Assembly: GCA_964450955.1 (NCBI GenBank)
Contig: CAYVFI010000042.1
Span: 1 to 58,212, forward strand
DNA: 58,212 bases
From: CAYNWT01 sp964450955
GTDB taxonomy: Bacteria > Planctomycetota > Planctomycetia > Planctomycetales > Planctomycetaceae
Direction of reading: 5' to 3'
Under the pieces are notes generated by a model. It was not told the origin of the DNA. It saw nothing but the letters and a program-made list of their open reading frames with translations, and did no database searches. How positions within the stretch are numbered: position 1 is the first letter of the stretch; each line of letters starts with the position of its first letter. Made by a program: the position numbers and the translations under genes. Shown here piece by piece: positions 44,885 to 53,372 of this stretch.

Positions 44885-45442
44885 ATGGACGAGAGCAAGA
44901 TCGAACTGACCGAACGCCTACGACGTGAGTACCGATGGGAGGAAGCCGCGAAGCTGAAAGACTCGGCTCGTGCTGACTTCCGAGCGAATGGTATCCAACG
45001 GCAGGAAGCCAACGAAGCCGCTTGGGAGGCGATGGCTGAGGCGTACCCACCGCTCCCGAAAGATCCAGTCAGTGCAGTCCGGCCGACGCTGGGATCTCAA
45101 GCGGGAGTCACTGGCCTGGGTATGATCCCCGATCATTGGCCAAACCTGTCAGCGAATGCATCTTTGCCGGCCGAACTGCGATGGGTTCAGGCAAACCGAC
45201 TATCGGTCGTTGTTGAGAAGTCACATTCGCGGACCATCGTCCACTTGGACCGAGCACATGAACCGGCTCCGTCTCGCAGTGCGTTGTCATGGCTGGAGAC
45301 CAGCATTCGGAACTACACAAAGTTCACTGACATCGTTGCGAGGAACCTGAAGAATGAAGAGGAACAGGCTGACAACATCAAACGCGAGCGAATGGCCATA
45401 GCCGAAATTGAAGCATTGCTCAGTGAGATGCACGAAGACTGA
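44885..45442 (+). CDS. Hypothetical protein
   Basis: A 185-aa soluble protein I do not recognise. The start at 44885 (MDESKIELTERL) has a GGAGAG site 8 nt upstream; the 40 residues readable before it are basic and unconserved-looking. The N-terminus is a charged helical region with LRREYRWEEAAKLK and RRQEANEAAW; the middle is Pro-rich (PPLPKDP, then WPNL); the C-terminus has a predicted coiled helix (EEEQADNIKRERMAIAEIEALL). It is the first gene of the accessory region and is 585 bp from hsdR. Confidence 0.6.
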   Translation: MDESKIELTERLRREYRWEEAAKLKDSARADFRANGIQRQEANEAAWEAMAEAYPPLPKDPVSAVRPTLGSQAGVTGLGMIPDHWPNLSANASLPAELRWVQANRLSVVVEKSHSRTIVHLDRAHEPAPSRSALSWLETSIRNYTKFTDIVARNLKNEEEQADNIKRERMAIAEIEALLSEMHED

Positions 45443-46027
45443 CACGAGATCAGCTAGCCAATCGAACGCCGAAGCTTTACCGATGTCGCCGGAAATTGAA
45501 CCAGACCCCCCGGGTCGGTTGGGTCTCATACGCAGAGATATCCGCAAAGTCAACGCGAGGGAAACAGTGTCAATATAGGCAAGCGCTCATAGACTCCAGA
45601 GCGGCCTGCCGCACACTACCCATCATCCAGTCGTTTTCATCTAGCCAGTCAATGAGTTCTTCGTGATTCGCCGGGTGTTCCTGGCGTCGATCAACCATCG
45701 TTTTCTCTCGATGTTGCCTTGCAAGCATGGGCAGCAAGTCATACCGGTACTCAACATACTCAGGCAATCTACGGCGGAGGTTACTTGTATCCGGGACAGA
45801 AGCATCGATATCAACCACTCTCAGGCGCGGGCCCGCAAGACGATGTTCTTGATCGCCAAGACGCTGTTTGCGCAATCCTCTGATTCAGAAGGGCACCTCT
45901 TGCGGCTTTATCACACCTCAGTGTGCGGGTACTCTGTAGGAGATAATCGCTATGTGCCCCGCAAACTACTACACCGTGGACGCCGAGGACCCACTGCGGC
46001 TGTCATCGCAGCACGATCTGGAGCGTT
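45443..46027. other. 585-bp region upstream of hsdR
   Basis: No firmly supported long gene. A 101-codon minus-strand frame at 45570-45875 has a plausible C-terminal stretch (LIDWLDENDWMMGSVRQAALES) but no recognised family; it may be a small gene or a remnant. A short plus-strand frame with a strong ribosome site (45952-46041) is listed separately. The promoter of the restriction operon should lie here; I do not see clear boxes. Confidence 0.4.
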
Positions 46028-46041
46028 GTGTCTGGTCCTGA
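45952..46041 (+). CDS. Possible 29-aa upstream ORF overlapping hsdR start
   Basis: ATG at 45952 follows a strong TAGGAG site (9 nt spacing). It reads 29 codons (MCPANYY...RCVWS) to a TGA at 46039-46041, overlapping the GTG start of hsdR by 14 bp in another frame. A leader peptide coupling or restraining HsdR translation is a possible reading; it could also be a chance frame or gene remnant. No homologue known to me. Confidence 0.4.
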   Translation: MCPANYYTVDAEDPLRLSSQHDLERCVWS

Positions 46042-49000
46042 TTCTCCGAACTTTGCCTTCTTGTTGCAGCACAGCGATGTGCTGCTGAAGCATGCTGCGC
46101 TGGCGGAAAGGTACCTGTTCGACGACCCGAACACCGCTTTGGTAAAGATGCGACAACTCGGCGAGGTCTTCGCCCGCACGGTAGCGAACAAGCTGGGTTT
46201 GGACCCTGACGGTGACCTCAAGTTCTCAGATCTGGAGTTCGCACTCGCCAACAGAGGAGTTCTCGACCGTCAGCACAAGGACGTGATGCGGTACGTGCGA
46301 CTCTCTGGAAACAGTGCCGCGCACTCATTGGACGGGAACCGGCGTGACGCCCTGCACGCTTTGAAAATGACGCGTTGGCTGGCCATCTGGTTTCACCGAG
46401 CCCTGACAGGCAATCGCAACTTTAAGCCCGGTCCGTTCGTCGCTCCCCCTGACCCGGTAGACGCCAGCGCGGAGTTGCAGGCAGAACTCGAAGAGACACG
46501 CCAGCTACAAGCCCAACAGCAGGCAGAACTCGACGGCGAGCGACTCCAGCGTCAGGAACTCGAAGCACGGGTCGTAGAACTCAAGGCCTCGGCAGCCGCG
46601 GCGTACGAGAACGAACAAGCTGCTCTGGAGATTGCCGCTGAAACTGAGGAACGAGCCAACGCAAGGATCGAAGAATACGAGGCACTGCTGAGGAATCAGG
46701 AACCTGCCACGGTCGAACAGCAGGAGGAGATCGTTACGGCTGCTCAACAAGCGAGCGAGTCACTGGATCTCGATGAGTCTGAAACGCGCATCCTTATTGA
46801 TCAGCAACTGCAGGAAGCCGGCTGGGAAGCCGACACCCAGGCCCTTCGCCATGCTGCCCGAACACGACCGGTCAAAGGTCGCAATATCGCCATTGCCGAA
46901 TGGCCCACCGCCAACGGTCCGGCGGACTATGTTCTGTTCATCGGCTTGATGCCTGTTGCTGTGGTGGAAGCCAAACGTCAGAGAGTCGATGTGGCAGGAG
47001 CCATTACTCAGGCCAAGCGGTATAGTCGCGACTTCAACGTAGAAGCAGATCACTCGGACCCGGGTGGGCCGTGGGGTGAGTACAAGATTCCGTTTCTGCT
47101 CTCCACAAACGGTCGTCCGTACCTACGTCAGATTGCTCAGAAAAGCGGTGTTTGGTTCCTCGATGCCAGAGTCGAGACGAACCATCCGCGAGCCCTCGAA
47201 GCCTGGTACACGCCGGAAGGGTTCAAGCAACTCCTCCGTCAGGATATCCCGGGTGCGGACCGAACGCTTGAAGAAGAACCCAGCGGTTACCTCGATCTGC
47301 GGCCTTACCAGCATGAAGCCATCCGAGCCGTCGAAAAACAGATCGCTACCGGTGCCCGTGAGATGTTGGTTGCGATGGCGACAGGAACCGGCAAAACCCG
47401 AACCTGCATTGGGCTGATGTACCGACTCGTCAAAGCCAAGCGATTCCGCCGAGTGCTGTTCCTGGTTGACCGGTCTTCACTGGGGGAACAGACCGCAGAT
47501 TCCCTGAAGGACGTGCGACTTGAGAACCTCCAGTCCTTCGCCGACATCTACGACGTGAAGGAACTCGGTGACCTGCGACCGGACACAGACACAAAGCTGC
47601 AGATCGCCACCGTCCAGGGGATGGTGAAACGACTCCTCTATCCGACGGATGAAACCGACCCGCTACCCATCGACGCCTACGACTGCATCGTCATCGACGA
47701 GTGCCACCGCGGGTACAACCTCGATCAGGAGATGACCGACTCCGAACTCAAGTTCCGCGACGAGAAGGATTACATCTCCAAGTACCGCCGAGTCATCGAG
47801 CACTTCGACGCGGTCAAGATCGGGCTGACTGCCACACCAGCCCTGCACACTACAGAGATCTTCGGAGCCCCCGTCTACAACTACAGCTACCGGCAAGCCG
47901 TTATCGACGGATTCCTCAGCGACCATGTTCCGCCGTACAAGCTTGTCACAAAGCTGAACGAAGACGGGATGAAGTGGGACGCCGGTGATGACATTCAGGT
48001 GTACGACACGAAGACCGAACAGCTTCAGTTGTTCCAGACGCCGGACGAAGTTCAGATCGAGGTCGAAAAGTTCAACTCTCAGGTCATCACCAAGCCCTTC
48101 AACCGCACGGTTTGCGGAGCACTCGCTGAACACATTGATCCGGGGCTGCCTGGCAAGACGCTGATCTTCTGTGTGAACGACGAACACGCAGACCTCGTCG
48201 TCGATGTCATGAAGGCCGCCCTCGACGAACAGTACGGACCAGTTCACGACGACACCGTCATGAAGATTACTGGCAAGGCGGACAAGCCATCGCAGTTGAT
48301 CAGGCGATATAAGAACGAGGAACTGCCCAAGATAGCGGCGACAGTAGATCTGCTGACCACAGGTATCGATGTCCCGAAAATCACCAACATCGTGTTCCTC
48401 CGACGCGTTCGCAGCAGAATCCTGTTCGATCAGATGCTGGGGCGTGGCACTCGTCTTTGCGAAGACCTCTATGGCCCGGGTGAAGACAAGGATGGCTTCC
48501 GAGTTTTCGATGCTGTCGGCATCTATGAGGCACTCAAACCGCTTTCCGAGATGAAGCCCGTTGTCACTCGCCCAAACATCACGTTTAGCCAGCTCACGAA
48601 GGAACTGGACGAAGTCTCCGACCCTACATTCCTCAACGAGGTTAAGTCGCAACTCCTGGCTAAGCTTCGTCGTCGCCGGCTGAGTGACACACAGGAAGAA
48701 CAACTTCACACCGCGAGCGGTATGGATCGCAAGGAACTCATTGAACACGTGAAAGCGGCTAAGCCTGAGAGTCTCGGGCCTTGGTTCGCAAAACACACTG
48801 CAGTCGCTGACATCCTCGACACGGTCTACCGCAAAGGCCGGAAGCTCATCATCTCCGTCCACGAAGACGAATTCCGCCGGGTGGAACGGGGCTACGGCAC
48901 CGCCGACAAACCTGACGACTACCTGGAATCGTTCCGCAAGTTCATCACGGAGAACCAAGATGAGATTCCAGCGCTTGTCGTGGTGACTCAACGGCCACGT

Positions 49001-49417
49001 GATCTGACGCGGAAGCAACTTCGAGAACTGAAGCTATCCCTCGACCAGCATGGGTTCACCGAGACGAACCTTCGGACAGCATGGCGAGAGACAACAAACC
49101 AAGACATCGCCGCAACCATCATCGGCTACATCCGGCACGTCGCCCTCGATCAGCCGTTGATTTCTCACTCCGACCGAGTGTCGGCTGCGATGGACAAAAT
49201 CAAAGCGAGTCGGTCGTGGACAGAGCCACAACGAAAGTGGCTCGACCGAATCGGCAAGCAGCTTCAGAAGGAAGTCATCGTCGATCGAGGTGCGATTGAT
49301 GATGGTGAGTTTAAAGCCCAGGGCGGTGGCTTTGATCGTTTGAACAAAGTCTTCAAGGGCGAGCTGGATTCGATCCTCAAAGAGATCGCTGAGACTCTTT
49401 GGCAAGCGGCTGCCTAG
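46028..49417 (+). CDS. hsdR: Type I restriction endonuclease R subunit (DUF4145 plus helicase)
   Basis: A 1129-aa protein that moves DNA and cuts it for a Type I system. The start is a GTG at 46028 behind GGAG. Order: N-terminal DUF4145-like helical domain (about 1-130, DSPNFAFLLQHSDVLLKHAALAE); a long coiled region (about 140-240); a PD-(D/E)xK nuclease fold at about 290-320 with ADYVLF and VVEAKR; DEAD-type motor with Walker A ATGTGKT (about 451-457), DECH at about 557-560 and QMLGRGTRL (motif VI); then a C-terminal helical part. Length is normal for HsdR of this class. It needs HsdM and HsdS, encoded downstream, with the HEPN-type gene lying 12 bp after it. Confidence 0.95.
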   Translation: MSGPDSPNFAFLLQHSDVLLKHAALAERYLFDDPNTALVKMRQLGEVFARTVANKLGLDPDGDLKFSDLEFALANRGVLDRQHKDVMRYVRLSGNSAAHSLDGNRRDALHALKMTRWLAIWFHRALTGNRNFKPGPFVAPPDPVDASAELQAELEETRQLQAQQQAELDGERLQRQELEARVVELKASAAAAYENEQAALEIAAETEERANARIEEYEALLRNQEPATVEQQEEIVTAAQQASESLDLDESETRILIDQQLQEAGWEADTQALRHAARTRPVKGRNIAIAEWPTANGPADYVLFIGLMPVAVVEAKRQRVDVAGAITQAKRYSRDFNVEADHSDPGGPWGEYKIPFLLSTNGRPYLRQIAQKSGVWFLDARVETNHPRALEAWYTPEGFKQLLRQDIPGADRTLEEEPSGYLDLRPYQHEAIRAVEKQIATGAREMLVAMATGTGKTRTCIGLMYRLVKAKRFRRVLFLVDRSSLGEQTADSLKDVRLENLQSFADIYDVKELGDLRPDTDTKLQIATVQGMVKRLLYPTDETDPLPIDAYDCIVIDECHRGYNLDQEMTDSELKFRDEKDYISKYRRVIEHFDAVKIGLTATPALHTTEIFGAPVYNYSYRQAVIDGFLSDHVPPYKLVTKLNEDGMKWDAGDDIQVYDTKTEQLQLFQTPDEVQIEVEKFNSQVITKPFNRTVCGALAEHIDPGLPGKTLIFCVNDEHADLVVDVMKAALDEQYGPVHDDTVMKITGKADKPSQLIRRYKNEELPKIAATVDLLTTGIDVPKITNIVFLRRVRSRILFDQMLGRGTRLCEDLYGPGEDKDGFRVFDAVGIYEALKPLSEMKPVVTRPNITFSQLTKELDEVSDPTFLNEVKSQLLAKLRRRRLSDTQEEQLHTASGMDRKELIEHVKAAKPESLGPWFAKHTAVADILDTVYRKGRKLIISVHEDEFRRVERGYGTADKPDDYLESFRKFITENQDEIPALVVVTQRPRDLTRKQLRELKLSLDQHGFTETNLRTAWRETTNQDIAATIIGYIRHVALDQPLISHSDRVSAAMDKIKASRSWTEPQRKWLDRIGKQLQKEVIVDRGAIDDGEFKAQGGGFDRLNKVFKGELDSILKEIAETLWQAAA

Positions 49418-49429
49418 AGAACAGAAGGG

Positions 49430-50089
49430 ATGAGAATGGCTAGATCGGACGATGTTGCGGCGCTGCTTCGGGAACAGAAAGATCCTGACCAGATCGGTGC
49501 AGAATTGGGGATCAGTTTGGCGTCAGTTCATCAGTACATATTTCGCGCGGTGAGCGAGAACAAAATTAGCTTCACTCAGGTTTACCTGGCACAAGAGGCC
49601 CCACAACTTGATCTGTTCCCCATGGAACGTCATTTGGAGTTTGGTTCTCATCAACGCTATCAGCGGTTTGCGGTAGCAGAGCACTACCTACAGATCCGGG
49701 AGATTGAGCAAAAGTTGCATCAATCGTTCCAGGACGCGTTGAAGTCTGAATACGGTGAAACGGAACAAGGCTGGTGGCGTCAGGGGATCCCAGAATCGAT
49801 TCGGCAGGAGTGCGTGAAGAAACGAGAAATGGATCCGGACGGATGCGATCATTGTCCGTACTCGTACACGACTCTCATGAACTTGGCATCAATCGCCAAA
49901 TCGCAGTGGGCCACGGCGCTGTGTGAACGCGTCCGATTTCTAGCTCACTTCAACCAGAATGAGTTTCTCAAGTCTCTGCGAAGACTAAATGGCATCCGCA
50001 ACGCAGTCATGCACCCGGTGCGGATTGACGTGTCTCCTCCCGACGCGATCAGGTTCGTCGAGGACTTCCACAAAAAGATCTGTCTATGA
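49430..50089 (+). CDS. HTH plus HEPN-like protein within the restriction operon
   Basis: A 219-aa protein. It has two ATGs (49430 and 49436); the AAGGG site favours 49436. Residues about 5-35 look like a small HTH (DDVAALLREQKDPDQIGAELGISLASVHQYI). The C-terminal third (about 140-215) is helical and ends with RLNGIRNAVMHPVR, which includes the Rx4H motif of HEPN domains, close to the Swt1-type HEPN. Many HEPN proteins are RNases or toxins in defence and toxin-antitoxin systems; others are inactive. Its stop overlaps the hsdM start by 4 bp. A CDHCPY segment could bind metal. Function is inferred. Confidence 0.8.
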   Translation: MRMARSDDVAALLREQKDPDQIGAELGISLASVHQYIFRAVSENKISFTQVYLAQEAPQLDLFPMERHLEFGSHQRYQRFAVAEHYLQIREIEQKLHQSFQDALKSEYGETEQGWWRQGIPESIRQECVKKREMDPDGCDHCPYSYTTLMNLASIAKSQWATALCERVRFLAHFNQNEFLKSLRRLNGIRNAVMHPVRIDVSPPDAIRFVEDFHKKICL

Positions 50090-51630
50090 CAAACACCTCC
50101 GACATCGTCGCCAAGCTCTGGAACCTGTGCCACGTCCTGCGTGACGACGGCATCACGTACCACCAGTACGTCACAGAACTCACGTACCTGTTGTTCCTCA
50201 AAATGATGAAGGAAACGGAGCAGGAAGCCGTACTCCCCAAGGGCTACCGTTGGGACGACCTCACAGCCTTGGAAGGCGTCGAGCAACTCAACTTCTACCG
50301 AACACTGCTCGTCGATCTGGGCACCAAAGGCTCAGGACGAGTCCAGGCCATCTTCACGAACGCCAACACATCGCTCAGGCAGCCCAAGAACCTCAACAAG
50401 CTCGTCACCGACATCGACGCCCTCGACTGGTACTCAGCCAGAGAGGAAGGCTTGGGCGACCTCTACGAGGGCCTGCTGGAGAAGAACGCCAACGAGAAGA
50501 AGTCAGGAGCCGGCCAGTATTTCACACCAAGGCCGCTCATCGAGTGCATGGTCAACGTCATTCAGCCGCAGGCAGGTGAAATCGTGCAGGACCCGGCAGC
50601 TGGAACCGGCGGCTTCCTCGTCCAGGCCGACCGCTACATCAAAGCCGCGACCGACGACCTGTTCGACCTCGCGACCAAACAACAGAACTTTCAACGCAAA
50701 CAGGCCTTCCACGGCGTCGAACTCGTCCCCGACACCCACCGGCTGCTGCTCATGAATGCCATGCTGCACGGCATCGAAAGTGACCTGCTACTCGGCGACA
50801 CAATGGGCGACACCGGCAAGCGAATGCCTCAAGCCGACATTGTGCTCACCAATCCGCCCTTCGGCACTAAACGCGGCGGCGGCAAGCCCACTCGCGATGA
50901 CTTCACCTTCGTCACCGGCAACAAACAACTGGCCTTCTTGCAGCACATCTATCGCGGGCTAAGACAACCCGGCGAAGGCCGGCCCGGAGGCCGAGCCGCA
51001 GTCGTCCTGCCGGACAACGTGCTGTTCGAAGAAGGCGTCGGCACCAAAATCCGAGCCGACTTGATGGACAAGTGCAACCTGCACACCATCCTCAGGCTGC
51101 CCACGGGCATCTTCTACGCACAGGGCGTGAAGACCAACGTGCTGTTCTTCACACGGGGTAAAAGAGACACCGGCAATACGAAGCAAACGTGGGTCTATGA
51201 CCTGCGGACGAACATGCCCGCCTTCGGCAAGCGGACGCCGCTGACGCACGGGCACTTCGCCGAGTTCGAGAAGTGCTACGGCAAGAAAGCCGACGGCACC
51301 AGCAAGCGGACCGAGAAGACGGGCGGCAAGAAAACCTGTCCCGCCCTCTATGAAGACGCTACCGTTCACGAAGGCGAGGAGAGCCGCTTTCGGGTCTTTT
51401 CGCGAGACTTCGTGCGTGAGCGAGGCGACAACCTCGACATCAGTTGGCTGAAGGACGATAGCGCCGGTGGCAGCGGCAGTGAGCTGTCCGAACCCGACGA
51501 GATCGCGGCGATGATCCGCGAGCGTCTGGGCGAGGCGCTTGCCGAGATGGACGCGCTGTCTGCGCTGCTGGAACCGGCGAGCCTCGTCACGAGTGACGCT
51601 GAAGGCGTCGGCGCTGAGGTGCGAGAATGA
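50086..51630 (+). CDS. hsdM: Type I restriction-modification DNA methyltransferase subunit
   Basis: A 514-aa N6-adenine methyltransferase that modifies the target with HsdS and is also needed for restriction. N-terminal HsdM helical domain (about 5-140, LWNLCHVLRDDGITYHQYV). SAM-binding motif I DPAAGTGGF at about 169-177, catalytic motif IV NPPFG at about 256-260 with LTNPPFGTKRGGG. YFTPRPL precedes motif I as usual. Starts overlap neighbours by 4 bp on both sides (ATGA at 50086 and 51627). The C-terminus has the conserved tail region that binds HsdS. Confidence 0.97.
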   Translation: MTNTSDIVAKLWNLCHVLRDDGITYHQYVTELTYLLFLKMMKETEQEAVLPKGYRWDDLTALEGVEQLNFYRTLLVDLGTKGSGRVQAIFTNANTSLRQPKNLNKLVTDIDALDWYSAREEGLGDLYEGLLEKNANEKKSGAGQYFTPRPLIECMVNVIQPQAGEIVQDPAAGTGGFLVQADRYIKAATDDLFDLATKQQNFQRKQAFHGVELVPDTHRLLLMNAMLHGIESDLLLGDTMGDTGKRMPQADIVLTNPPFGTKRGGGKPTRDDFTFVTGNKQLAFLQHIYRGLRQPGEGRPGGRAAVVLPDNVLFEEGVGTKIRADLMDKCNLHTILRLPTGIFYAQGVKTNVLFFTRGKRDTGNTKQTWVYDLRTNMPAFGKRTPLTHGHFAEFEKCYGKKADGTSKRTEKTGGKKTCPALYEDATVHEGEESRFRVFSRDFVRERGDNLDISWLKDDSAGGSGSELSEPDEIAAMIRERLGEALAEMDALSALLEPASLVTSDAEGVGAEVRE

Positions 51631-53369
51631 GCCGCCCACAAGATGCGATTCCCAAGTTGTCGCGGGGCGAGTCGGTGGAAGTCGCACAAAAAGACGGCGA
51701 GAGTGCCAGTGGAGAAGCGTTGCCGGAGGGCTGGGCGGAAATCGAACTTGGCGACGTGATGAGCATTCGCAACGGGTATGCCTTCAAGAGCAAAGAGTTT
51801 CAGCAGGAAGGCGTCCCGCTCATACGGCAGTCGAACCTCGCGGGACGTACCGTTGACCTCGAAAGCGCAATGCGGTTGCCGCAAGAGTATCTCGACGAGT
51901 ACGCACGCTTTTCACTCAAACAAGGCGACATCCTTATTGGCATGTCCGGTTCGATTGGAAAGTTATGTCTTTACGACAAGCCAGAGGTCGGTTTGCAAAA
52001 TCAGCGAACAGGCAAGATCGACTTTCTCGACGATTCAGATTCGCTCCACGGTTATCTTTGGTTCTTCCTGCAAACGGTTCAGCGCCGACTCGAAGACAAA
52101 GGCAAGGGGATTGGCGTTCAAAACGTAAGCGCTGGAGACATCGAGACTCTCAAGCTGACGTTGCCACCGGAAGCCGAGCAGTCCCGTATCGTGTCGGCGA
52201 TCGAGTCGCTTCAGGAGCGTAGTTCGCGTGCGCGGGTTTTGCTTTCGGAAGTCGGGCCGCTGATCGGTCAGCTTCGTCAGAGTGTGCTGCGCGATGCTTT
52301 CAGTGGGAAGCTGACGGCAGACTGGCGAGCCCGCCGTAGCATGGGCCCCCGGCCCGTGGACAGCAGCAAACCAAACATAACCAACCGCCACACTCACGAC
52401 CCGAACGAAACCCATGAAATCGAGGATGGAACCCAAATTCACGGGCCGGGGGCCCATGCTACTAACGAAACGGCCAGCGAGCTTCTCCTCCGCATCCGCA
52501 CCGAGCGAAGAGAGCGCTGGCAGTCCGAGCAGCTCGCGAAGTACGAAGCCAAAGGCAAACAACCCCCCAAAAACTGGCAGGACAAGTACAAGGAACCGGA
52601 GCCGGTTGATGAGTCGGATTTGCCCGAACTGCCGGACGGCTGGTGCTGGGCACCACTTGAGCTAATTGCAACACATCAGAGCGGCTTCGCGTTCAAAAGC
52701 AAGCACTTCTCCGACGAAGGCATCCAAGTCGTGAAGCTCGGCAACCTCTACCAAGGGCGTTTCGACCTCACACGCGACCCAGCCTACTTGCCAGAAGATC
52801 ACGAGGACGCGGACGCCGCATTGATTCATGGAGGCGACATTCTCGTTTCGCAAACAGGCACGCGGCACAAACGCGACTATGGCTTCTTCGTTCTGATTCC
52901 CCAAGGAACCAAGCCGCTACTTCTGAACCAACGTGTGCTTGCCGTGCGTTCGATTGACCCCTCGCTAACCGAGTGGATCGTCTTCGCCAGTCGCACAGAA
53001 TTCTATCGCGACTACTTCTTCTCGACTGAAACCGGCGGAGTCAACCAAGGCAACGTCGGTGTAGGCGGGATCATGCGCGGGCCAATCCCAGTGGCTCCGA
53101 TGGCAGAAATGAAGGAAATAACAGCGAGACTGGAAGAGTGCAATCGGGCAACATCTTTCACTGCCGCAGAGATCGCCTCAATGGAATCGTCGCTGACGCA
53201 ACTGGACCAATCCATCCTCTCGAAAGCGTTCCGAGGCGAGTTGGTCCCGCAGGACCCGCGCGACGAACCGGCCTCCGAACTCCTCGCCCGCATCCGCAAC
53301 ACCCGCGAAAAACTCGAAGCCGAAAAGAAAGCCGCCAAAAAGAAGACTCGCAAGAAGGCAAAGGGCTAG
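51627..53369 (+). CDS. hsdS: Type I restriction specificity subunit with inserted palindromic element
   Basis: A 580-aa DNA-recognition subunit with two target-recognition domains. TRD1 runs from about 32 (LPEGWAEIELGDV) to 195; its helix region ends with LRDAFSGKLTADWRARR (about 220-236). TRD2 starts at about 335 (LPDGWCWAPLEL), then LDQSILSKAFRGELVPQDP repeats the central element, and the C-terminus is Lys-rich. In most HsdS the segment after DWRA leads directly to a helix with ASELLxRIRxERR; here 40 or so extra residues (about 237-279) are encoded by a 127-bp element with perfect 23-bp inverted repeats. The frame stays open. Overlaps hsdM by 4 bp. Confidence 0.95.
   Translation: MSRPQDAIPKLSRGESVEVAQKDGESASGEALPEGWAEIELGDVMSIRNGYAFKSKEFQQEGVPLIRQSNLAGRTVDLESAMRLPQEYLDEYARFSLKQGDILIGMSGSIGKLCLYDKPEVGLQNQRTGKIDFLDDSDSLHGYLWFFLQTVQRRLEDKGKGIGVQNVSAGDIETLKLTLPPEAEQSRIVSAIESLQERSSRARVLLSEVGPLIGQLRQSVLRDAFSGKLTADWRARRSMGPRPVDSSKPNITNRHTHDPNETHEIEDGTQIHGPGAHATNETASELLLRIRTERRERWQSEQLAKYEAKGKQPPKNWQDKYKEPEPVDESDLPELPDGWCWAPLELIATHQSGFAFKSKHFSDEGIQVVKLGNLYQGRFDLTRDPAYLPEDHEDADAALIHGGDILVSQTGTRHKRDYGFFVLIPQGTKPLLLNQRVLAVRSIDPSLTEWIVFASRTEFYRDYFFSTETGGVNQGNVGVGGIMRGPIPVAPMAEMKEITARLEECNRATSFTAAEIASMESSLTQLDQSILSKAFRGELVPQDPRDEPASELLARIRNTREKLEAEKKAAKKKTRKKAKG
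52336..52462 (+). mobile_element. 127-bp palindromic element inside hsdS
   Basis: Perfect 23-bp inverted repeats at 52336-52358 and 52440-52462, each very GC-rich (core GGGCCCCCGGCCC), flank an 81-bp spacer. It has the look of a non-autonomous palindromic insertion (REP/MITE type) and lies within the coding sequence of hsdS without breaking the frame, in a region that is normally a short linker. Only one copy is seen here. The exact insertion borders and any target duplication are not certain. Confidence 0.75.
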
Positions 53370-53372
53370 CGA

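Noticed and set aside
45570..45875. 101-codon minus-strand gene upstream of hsdR
   Set aside because: No ribosome site, family or neighbour supports it; only part of the frame looks protein-like, so it is noted within the region entry rather than called.
47663..49018. Long minus-strand open frame (451 codons) within hsdR
   Set aside because: It is antisense to the helicase and C-terminal part of HsdR, has no recognisable motif, and arises from the codon bias of the true gene.
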